Source: Blasia pusilla
Taxonomy: Eukaryota > Marchantiophyta > Marchantiopsida > Blasiales
Length of the DNA: 64,000 nucleotides
Reading direction: 5' to 3'
Assembly: GCA_050084515.1 (NCBI GenBank)
Contig: CM114272.1
Location: 8,680,001 to 8,744,000, forward strand
Below the pieces are notes generated by a model. It had not been told where the DNA came from. It saw nothing but the letters and a program-made list of their open reading frames with translations, and searched no databases. Shown piece after piece: positions 56,461-64,000 of the stretch; the first letter of the stretch is position 1, and each line of letters opens with the position of its first letter. The position numbers and the translations under genes are program-made.

Positions 56461-57720
56461 TGTGTAGTGATCGAGCGCCGGCCAAGAGAGATGGCGACCT
56501 TAGTAGCATTTAGCAACGCCATCACTTGGCCTAGTGATTTGATTGAGGGACACATCCATGCAAAGGACACTCCCGTTCCTGAAATTTCTATGGAGAGGAG
56601 TATCATGGTACCCACATGAGTCCATGGAGGAGAGGTGTCGCTTTAGGGCTCGACTGAGGAGCTTTGACGCTTAGCCACTGAGTGTGCAAACCGCATGGAA
56701 TGAGATGTTTGCACCAGAGCGTGACGCGTCAGAGGAATTCGAGGTGTGGTGCATCTCAGAGGAGGATATTTGCATGTTGGATCTCTTTGGAGGGATCAAC
56801 ACTAGCTTAGCTGCTATTTTGCAGGTTCGAGAGCGCATGTAGCAGTACCTGTATGTGGAGGTTGATGATGTTGCGAGGTGCACTTTACTTCACCATGTGG
56901 CCTAGTTACGCCTCCGCTTTCACAACTTTTTGTCTGTGTCCGCCATCCAAGGTTACCAGAGGTTCCTATTGAGGGACATTTCATTGTTGGGGGCGCAGGA
57001 CTTGGAGCGGGTAGGGACCATAGACTTGGTCATTGTTGGTTGGCCGTGTTAGGGCCAATCGAGTGCTAGACGAGGTAGGGGGTTAGCTAACACTCGGTCC
57101 AGGTTATTTTGGGAGATGATGCGGATATTGCAATATTTGAGAGAGCATGAATCCCGTTCTCCAATATACATTTTGGAGAATGTGCTGATTTGGGAGATTC
57201 GAGGTCACGAGTGGTGACAAGTGCACATCAGGTGTATGCATGGATCGGATTAGCAGTATTTTTGGATGCAGCAAGTGTAGGTTCTAGAGCACACCGCCCG
57301 CATCTTTGGTGGACCACTTGGTGCTTCACAAGGTGTTGCGGAGGGCATATGCACGAGTGGAGCGCCCCTCCCAGTTGTTGGTGGATTCCATATTGGATCC
57401 GGGCCGTCAATCACAGGCAGTGAGGCACGATAATCGACCGCCGTTGACTATGATCAACAGGATTGGCATGCCACGGGCAACCTTTCCCATATTGGTGAGT
57501 TTTCTTGCTTCCTATGCATTCAAGGAGGTCGGACCTGGCTTGGTTTGGGATGACCTGGTACAGCGGTTGGTGGAGCCCAATGCCGAGGAGCGAGAGCAAG
57601 CGATGGGATTCCCCACATGAGTGATGGCAGTATCGTCACTATCATAGGCATCACGACGTCATGTCTTGGGTCAGGTGATGGACCTGAACTACTTGACATG
57701 GATTTTCAGCTTAGGAGTAG
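56461..57720 (+). pseudogene. copy C DNMT3-like cytosine-5 methyltransferase domain
   Basis: Motif I reads MLDLFGGINTSLAAILQ (from about 56,776). YLYVEVDDVAR follows after a stop (ATG TAG). The segment LLRDISLLGAQDLERVGTID keeps the codon (TTG) that is TAG in copy B. Motif IV is VGWPC followed directly by TAG (57,050-57,052), where A and B have CAG; the catalytic Cys codon is 57,047-57,049. Motif VI is YILENV (about 57,170), then a one-base frameshift. Motif VIII is visible in part as SRAHRPHLWW. The end carries LVSF, GPGLVWDDLV and EREQAMGFPT (57,306-57,620), then the RRHVLGQ-equivalent segment to 57,720. Non-functional, but the layout matches A and B. Confidence 0.85.
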
Positions 57721-59520
57721 TTGAGTAGAGTTGTTTGAGGATGCGACAGATCACAACTATTGCGTTGGTAAGCCCCATGCCATACAGAGACGGTTGAGGA
57801 AGTGGTTGGGGGTGAGACCCGAGATCGACACACCACGAGTGATCGGGAGAGACACCCTTGGACTTTTTGGGATGTTTTGCAGGTACGCCAGGAGATGGTA
57901 GCCAGAGCATTGAGCGTGGTTTTGGGTACTACACATGGAGATCAGATTTTGGAGTTGGCTGTAGGAGAGCAATCAAGTTCTGTTGTCCGAGATGGGGTTG
58001 CACCATAGAAATCACCTACACCCGTGTTAGAGAGTCCTATTGTAGTCACGATGGAGACTTGGGAGCCAGACATGGGCACTAAGTTTACGAGGAGAGCAGC
58101 GTCGGATACACCAGTTCCTTAGGAGTTATAGGAGTTGCTTTGCATTTAGTATGCATGACTTGGATACGCTGAAGGGTTCAGGGATCCGCATTGAGTTTTT
58201 GAGCGACACGCCGATCTTCCAACAACCGTACAGGTACAGTGACATGGAGGGGGATCTGATTTAGAGTAGGAGCGAGGACTTGGTTGGAGCAGAACTAGTG
58301 GAGATGTCGCATGGAGAGTATGCATCTGCCACTGTCATGCCCGCCCAGAAGGATATGCATGGCGACTGGACGGATAGGCGGATGTCTGGAGATTACCGAC
58401 CTATCAATGGGCAACCAAAGTCCAATAGGTATGCCCACCCCTAAGGAGATCTTTGATGCAATTAGGCATGCAAAGATCTTCAATTCATTAGATCTTCGTG
58501 TCGGATGCCATCAACTACCTATCAGATTGGAGGACAAGGAGAAGATGACATTTTTGGGCATTGATCGATCCTCACGGGAAGGATTGTTTGTATCAGTGGC
58601 GGTTCTTACCATTTGGGTTAAAGAATGCCCCGGCTGAGTCTCAAAGGGTCATGGATATGATCTTGGCAGGTCTGGATTTTGCTAGGTGTTATATTGATGA
58701 CATCGTAGTCTTTAGTGCCACGGTTGAGGAGCATGAGCGACATCTAGAGGAGGTATTTTGACGATTGCAGTTACATGGGCTGAAGCTACATCCTGGCAAG
58801 TGCAAGTTCTTCTATGACCAGATTGAGTACTTGGGTCATACGATATACCTTGGGGGCCTTGGTGGACAATAGAGGAAGATAGAGGCTATTTCACGCATTC
58901 CACGCCCTACAGATGTGAGTCGAATTCGCGCATTCATGGGATTGGCGAACTTCTATCGACAATACGTACGTCAAGGGTTTCACTTCAATTGCGAAGCCAC
59001 GAACCTTGATGACCAAGGTGGATTGGGAGTGGCACTGGGGGGGATGAGCAAGAGAGAGGATTTCAGATGCTCAAGGACAGATTGACGTCCGCGCCCATAT
59101 TGAGGAGACCGATCAGGGGACGTCCTTCCCAATTGCATACCGATTGGAGCATGTTGGGGCTTGGAGCCTTGCTCACCCATCATGACTATGATGGTAGAGA
59201 GTTCGTGGTAGCTTATGCTAGTCACTCAAACAACGCTAGAGAGGCAAAGTATAGCTTGTATGAGGGTGAGTGCTTGGCTGCATTGTGGGCTGTTGCACAT
59301 TTCAGATGTTATCTATTCGGCAATCCCTTTACCATCAATACTGATCCTCAACCACTTATGTGGTTGATGGCATCCGATAAGCTTACACGAAAGTTTGCGA
59401 GATGAGCTCTTTTGTTGCAGGAGTATGACTTCCAGGTGGTGCATAGACTTGGGACGCTCAACCAGGATGCAGATGGTTTGAGTTGTAACCCATACCGGAG
59501 CCAACGAGATGCGATTGAGG
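57721..59520 (+). pseudogene. copy C reverse transcriptase and RNase H
   Basis: The METWEP linker at about 58,050 leads to LKGSGIRIEFLSDTPIF. The fingers read HGDWTDRRMSGDYRPINGQP, then AKIFNSLDLRVGCHQLPIRL (58,311-58,637). After a frame change YQWRFLPFGLKNAPAESQ and the catalytic YIDD (58,690-58,701) lie in 58,561-58,761. HGLKLHPGKCKFFYDQ and YLGHTIYLGG continue after a stop. RNase H (59,067-59,405) has LHTDWSMLGLGALLT, YEGECLAALWAVAHFRCY and TDPQPLMWLM, where the His after Asp in A and B is Pro. Confidence 0.84.
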
Positions 59521-60521
59521 CTCGTTGGCATGGTTAGAGTGATGAGGATTTGGTGCTAGTATGGCACGCGTCAGCCTATTTGGGCTTGTTGGCTATGGAG
59601 AGCCAAATTGCTAAGACTTTGATGGCGAGGTCTAATGGAGAGTCCTTAGATCCAGAGGCCGGTGAGGAGACGATAGGTGTCCGAGATATTCACGACGATG
59701 GAGTGGTCTTGGAGTACCTACGTATTGGCAGCGTCACAAGCATAATGGGTGCTAGAGAGCGGAATCGGATCCTACGGCAAGCCAGACGATTTCGGTGGGA
59801 GGGGACACATGTGTTGCGAGTTTGGGAGGATGATAGAGTGTGTGTAGTGCCTCATCCTTCGTAGAGAGCACATTTGGTGCGTCATGCCCATGAGGTGTTG
59901 GGTCACTTTGGAGTGAATTGGACGTACAACCTGCTCCAGATATAGTATTGGTGGCGAGGTATGCAGACTGACTTTCAGTAATTTGTTGCCACTCCATGGT
60001 GTGTGATCGAGTTTGAGCATCGTTCAATGCTCCGACTCCATAGTTGCACCCACTTTCGATCATGGATTTAGGTTAAAGATGGAGTTTGGATTTTGCAAGA
60101 CCTTTGCCTTTTGACAGAGCGCCATAGTCGTTATGTGTTGATGATGGTCGAGCACTTCTCGAAGTGGATAGAGTTGGTTGCATTGCCTAAAAAAGTGAGT
60201 GAGGGAGTGACGTATGCCTTCCTAGATCGAGTGTTGAGTCATTACGGTGCACCAATTGAGGTGTTGACAGAGCAGGATACAGAGTTTCGCGGGGAGTTTC
60301 AGGCCTTGTGTGAACAGGCGTTGATCGACCACCGCACCACTTTGCGAGGTCATTTTGAGATGGATGGACTAGCGGAGAGGGTTTTGCAGATGGTGAAGAG
60401 AGGATTACGCAAGTATGGCTTGCAGAGAGGTCACCTAGGAGATTGGGACCTTCAGTTGCCATGGTTGGGAATGGGAAACAGATTCAGCAAGCAGGCATCC
60501 TTAGCATCTTTCTCACCGTAG
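59521..60521 (+). pseudogene. copy C integrase
   Basis: The acidic spacer (59,550-59,864) reads HASAYLGLLAMESQ to RILRQARRFRWEGTHVLRV. The zinc domain (HAHEVLGHFGVNWTYNLLQ) is followed by stops. The core in 60,093-60,521 has RHSRYVLMMVEHFSKWIELV, YGAPIEVLTEQDTEFRGEF (TEQDTEF in place of TDQGTEF) and EMDGLAERVL with the Glu of the catalytic triad. Most core structure remains, but the second Asp position is altered and the first-Asp segment is in another frame. Confidence 0.8.
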
Positions 60522-60539
60522 TTTCTTTTGTATGGCTGA

Positions 60540-61119
60540 GAGCCAGATTTATTTGCGGCCATACGTGAAGATGTTGGTGAGGTGCTGAACCTTGATGACC
60601 CTGATGTATGGATGCGAGCATGTGATCAGAGGGCTGAGGTTTTTTGGAGAGTGATGCCTATGGCGTTTGAGAACTTGACGATTGCGTAACATCAGGATAC
60701 GTTGGGGTATGCGACTATTCGGGGAGGTGGTTATCGACCTACTATCTAGAGGTTTCATCAAGGAGACTATGTCTACTTACAGCAGACGACACCCACGACG
60801 TTGGATGTGACTGAATGGTGCACCATCTTGAGAGTGCGTGAGATTTTGTCATTTGGTGTTTTCTTATTGGAGACGTGACTGTATGGTTTGGAAGATGCGT
60901 AACTATGCGCCATGTCATCTTCCAAACATTGACGGTAGAGTTGATCCGAGCTTAATAGTAGTTCTTGCAGGCTTGCGGTGTATGTTGTGTGGTTCCGCCC
61001 GTGATGCAGCCACTATGCTAGTCTGTGATAGATGTTCGAGAGGATGGCATATGGCATGTCTGATGCCACCTCTCACTAGGGTTTCTAAGGGATGATGGAT
61101 GTGTCCCACATGTACATAG
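60540..61119 (+). pseudogene. copy C integrase C-terminal tail with PHD finger
   Basis: The tail is broken by stops but shows YATIRGGGYRPTI and the GDYVYLQQTTP segment. The PHD finger at 60,979-61,113 has CMLCG, CDRCSRGWHMAC and WMCPTC, so all eight zinc ligands remain. A TGA (where copies A and B have CGA) lies before WMCPTC, with the natural TAG at 61,117-61,119. Confidence 0.82.
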
Positions 61120-61279
61120 AGTAGGTAATTCTGACTTGTGTCCGTGACATGGATGACAAGAAGGTAAATAACGATGGGGTCACATGAGCACCTGGCCTTT
61201 TTGCTCTTAGCGTCCGAGAGATGTATGTCATGGTAGGGATAGATGGCTATCTGGAGTTAGAGGGATCCAACCACCAGCT

Positions 61280-61399
61280 AGAAGGGTGATTGGAGATATT
61301 TTGGTACTTCTTGTCTCGTTGTTTGGATGCCATGAGTTAGCATGGGATCGTGCGTGTTTATGTGTATGTTTATCGACAGCGATGTATATGCGCACGACA
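61280..61399 (+). repeat. copy C polypurine tract and duplicated LTR-end unit
   Basis: AGAAGGGTGA (61,280-61,289) is followed immediately by a 110-bp unit beginning TTGGAGATATTTTGG and ending GCGCACGACA. The unit recurs at the LTR end (61,920-62,046), where it is 17 bp longer because of an internal indel. Confidence 0.72.
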
Positions 61400-61401
61400 A
61401 T

Positions 61402-62046
61402 TGTCCCAAATTTTTAGGATAGATCAAAGAGATCTGGTAGAGTGCCTTGGCGAGTAGAAGAAGACATGCTCAAGAGGTCAAGGATGACGTGCTGAAGTCT
61501 CGGGAAACTTGAGAGAGCAAGTTTTTCCTTCGTTTCGGCTCATTTGGAGCCATATAGAGAAACTTACTATTTTGGGTAAGTTTCCATGTTTGGTATAGTT
61601 GACTTTCCTTTTTTGGAAGTGGCCCTTAACCCGCTATAGCAGGTCAAGAGCCAAGAAGGTGACCTGCGAGCATAAGTTACCGAGGAGAGAGCGTGGGAGA
61701 GGGAAGGGATATACCTCAAGGAGCGAGAGCTTGAGAGCTCATTCTCTTTTTGTTGAACCTCTTGGAATGAGGAGGCAAAGCTATGGTCTTGATTGCTTTA
61801 TGAGTGTAACCCAAGCCTCTCATTAGGAGAGTGGGTTTGGTTTGACATTGAGAGAGACATGTGAGAGTGCACACATTTGAGAGCAATGGTGTTGAGAGAG
61901 ATTGGATCTACTTGATTTATTGGAGATATTTTGGTACTTCTTGTCTCGTTGTTTGGATGCCATGAGTTAGCATGGGATCGTGCGTGTTTGTGTGTATATT
62001 TTTCAACAGCGATGTATGTTGTATAGCGATGTGTATGCGCATGATA
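61402..62046 (+). repeat. copy C 3' LTR
   Basis: The LTR starts TGTCCCAAATTTTTAGG and ends GCGCATGATA, 645 bp. It aligns along most of its length with copy A's 5' LTR (22,494-21,989 reversed), and its last 127 bp are the end unit. The terminal CA is TA here (CATGATA for CACGACA), consistent with C-to-T decay. Confidence 0.75.
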
Positions 62047-62779
62047 AGGTTGATAACATATCTGGTGAACTCCATCATCTTAGCAAATATTGCAGTGAAT
62101 CCTATCTCCAAGACAATGACTTGGCTGAGGACATTGCACACTTGACCTCATTGCTTCATATAGTTTAATGGTAGTGTGTAACGTGATCTATGTCTGTGTT
62201 TATCCATAATTTTCATGCCATACCTATAGCGGTAACAATCGTTCCATAATGATTTAGTTGTTGATGTTGTACTTTTCCGTAGGTTGCTATTTTATCTTAA
62301 TTGCATTGCAATATGACCCTAAACGCAACGGCAACAAATTTTCAATAAATACTTTGTTTCACATATCTCCCTTCTCTACTTTGGCTTCAACTAATGGTTA
62401 TTGCATCGGTTCATCTTAGTACACATCCATGCTCTCCTTTAGTGATTTTAATCTAACAATGTTCACAATTTCGTAAGCGACTCTCGTTTCATGTTGATGG
62501 ACTCTTAATTTCCCTCAAGTCTTTTGATGTAGGTATTATACATTCATACACGTCATTGTCACCTTGCTTACACAACAGTATGTTATAGAGTAGTCTCTTT
62601 ACAATGAATTACTCAAAACCACTTACTACCATATTCAGATTAATTTTTGCTAGAAACGTAAAAGTCATATTCATGATCAGCCACTACAGCTCAAGTCCAG
62701 TGTATTCACTGCAGCTCCGATAACATACTTATTACACAAATAATAAATAGGTTATCCCCTAAATCCCCTAGCCATTAAG
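62047..62779. other. no gene seen
   Basis: AT-rich flank of copy C. A plus frame at 62,040-62,166 (GELHHLSKYCSESYLQDNDL) is short and unassigned. Confidence 0.45.
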
Positions 62780-63170
62780 ATGTATGGGGATGTGGGGGAG
62801 AGGTTTGACTCGTTCCTTACAGATTGCACCCATCATCTCCAGTCGAGAAATGGGTTGTCCTTAGCCACTACGTTACTTTATTGTAGGCAACGGGTCTCCA
62901 TGGCTTTGCAACGTGCCAAAGAAAATGGGCTTTTGCGACGGGCTCAAGCGGTTGGAGACGCCAATGCTAGAAGCCCACTTAATAGTAATCATAATTCTAC
63001 AAGCGTTGCTGATATTGTCTCATATTGATGATTTTGGTCGTTAGAGGGGGAAACCCCCTTCTGTCTCTTGGGGCCAATTTTGGCCCTTCGGTTTTTTCTC
63101 TCTCTATCCCTTCCCCCCTTATCCCCATCCGAATTTCTACTAAAGTTTATATTCTCTTTTTATTACACAA
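62780..63170 (+). repeat. LINE 3' end and tail
   Basis: The frame 62,780-63,028 begins MYGDVGERFDSFLTDCTHH and has YCRQRVSMALQRAKENGLLR, the C-terminal end of the same LINE protein as at 47,090-47,340 and 27,421-27,620. The 3' tail (GGGGGAAACCCCCTT, TTTTGGCCCTTCGGTTTTTT, TTTCTACTAAAGTTTA) matches the flanks of 1,305-1,745. 5'-truncated insertion. Confidence 0.72.
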
Positions 63171-64000
63171 ACACGTCTTTTTTCAGTTCCCTGCTAAAAT
63201 AATAATCCCCAGCCACATCAGACTTGTTTATCTTTTCCGTCGTGTCATCACTGTTCATCAGGCATCCTCAAGGGTGTGCCATCCAATCGTGACAAGGTGA
63301 CGGGATTTGGCATTAATCAGGTGTACTTGGAGTGATATGTAAAACAAAGATCATGAAAAAGTTATGCGCTTTATTATCGTGAAAGGGTTTAAGACATGTT
63401 ATTTATTTATCGATTATCGTTAAACATAGCCTCTTAATTAGCCTTCAAGGCTAATGTAAGATTCATGAATTAGCCTTGAGTTACTGGGCTATCACCCAAC
63501 CTCCCAAGCTACTTTGGGAGAGAGTCGTGGGCCTTGACCGCCGCCCCGCCGGCGGAGTATAGGTGAGCTGTCCACCGGCCCATCCGGTCACGAGTTCACG
63601 TCGTCCTTCCGCGAGCGCCATGTGGGAAAGTAACATTCGCAGGACTTTCACCGTGAGCCCTGCCCGCCCTGCCCGCGCTGCCCGCCTTTCCTGCTGACGC
63701 GCCACGACTCGATTCGGTGAACGAGAAAGCCTTTCATCGGACGGCTCCGGGTTATGCACCGTAGTGTGGGCTTAAGTCCCAACAACACGCGGCACACCTC
63801 AAATGATTACCTTGATGGTGGCTTACCGATTGTTTAATCCTACAATGGTAAGCATTTAACCAGTTTAATTTATTTAAGCATTTAACCTGTTTTATTAACT
63901 CTTGTGTATGTAGGGAGTCACAATAATATCAGCGGAAACAACGAAGTTCAAGGGGGACTTCAAGTATTTCGGACTCACACGGACATGAACGGAGTGATTG
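63171..64000. other. no gene identified
   Basis: A GC-rich island at about 63,520-63,770 contains a 92-codon minus-strand frame rich in Arg and Ala that I do not recognise. The rest is AT-rich. Confidence 0.4.

Larger units (their letters stand above)
53112..62046 (+). mobile_element. copy C: Ty3/gypsy-type LTR retrotransposon with DNMT and PHD domains
   Basis: This third long copy is closest to A. Coding remnants run from about 54,000 to 61,119 in the order gag, PR, DNMT, RT, RNase H, INT, PHD, followed by a polypurine tract and a 3' LTR. The 5' boundary is uncertain: composition changes from AT-rich to GC-rich at 53,112, where TGTCCCA matches the first seven bases of its 3' LTR, but the flanks (TCTC and AGGT) are not a duplication. 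A full 5' LTR is absent. Stops and frameshifts occur in every domain, more than in B. Confidence 0.82.

Noticed and set aside
1-64000. CRISPR array, bacterial operons, ribosome binding sites
   Set aside because: No regularly spaced repeats with unique spacers, and spliced plant genes plus LTR, LINE and Helitron relics show a eukaryotic nuclear sequence.

Overview
The window is nuclear DNA of a plant. It holds two intact single-copy genes with spliced exons of plant type: a selenium-binding protein / methanethiol oxidase gene (minus strand, 7 exons, 477 residues) and a URM1 ubiquitin-like sulfur-carrier gene (plus strand, 4 exons, 99 residues). Almost everything else is decayed transposable elements in AT-rich DNA. 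Retrotransposons of the kind seen here, with a DNMT3-type domain, make me think of a non-flowering streptophyte (charophyte, bryophyte, lycophyte or fern grade), but I cannot name the species.

The main discovery is a Ty3/gypsy-type LTR retrotransposon present in three long copies (A 4,015-22,494 minus; B 12,064-21,988 plus; C about 53,112-62,046 plus) and one gag fragment (D 23,020-24,375 plus). Each long copy has the order gag, protease, cytosine-5 DNA methyltransferase (DNMT3-like, motifs I, IV, VI, VIII, IX, X), reverse transcriptase, RNase H, integrase, PHD finger. The element therefore carries a potential DNA-methylation writer between protease and reverse transcriptase, and a potential histone-tail reader at the integrase end. 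All copies are broken by stops and frameshifts. Copy B keeps the DNMT frame open except for one TAG and a late frameshift, and its PHD finger is intact. I recall published reports of methyltransferase-bearing retrotransposons in dinoflagellates and in the charophyte Klebsormidium, so the principle has precedent; the DNMT plus PHD pairing and this host may be new.

Layout: 1-4,010 AT-rich repeats and a Helitron helicase remnant. At 4,015-22,494 copy A is split by copy B, which sits inside A's 5' LTR in opposite orientation; both have matching 4-bp target-site duplications (ACAG for A, AAGA for B). At 22,495-28,974 there is a (TC)45 tract, gag fragment D, an LTR fragment, a possible receptor-kinase ectodomain fragment and a LINE tail. 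The selenium-binding protein gene lies at 28,975-32,105. From 32,106 to 41,209 is AT-rich DNA with a tandem repeat and a perfect hairpin. URM1 lies at 41,210-43,099. From 43,100 to 49,834 is unassigned sequence with a LINE remnant. A Helitron helicase pseudogene (49,835-53,030) runs up to copy C, followed by a LINE tail at 62,780-63,170 and unassigned DNA.

The two host genes both touch sulfur chemistry (methanethiol oxidation; thiocarboxylate carrier for tRNA thiolation), but they lie 9 kb apart on opposite strands and I infer no functional link from position. No CRISPR array, rRNA or tRNA gene was recognised.
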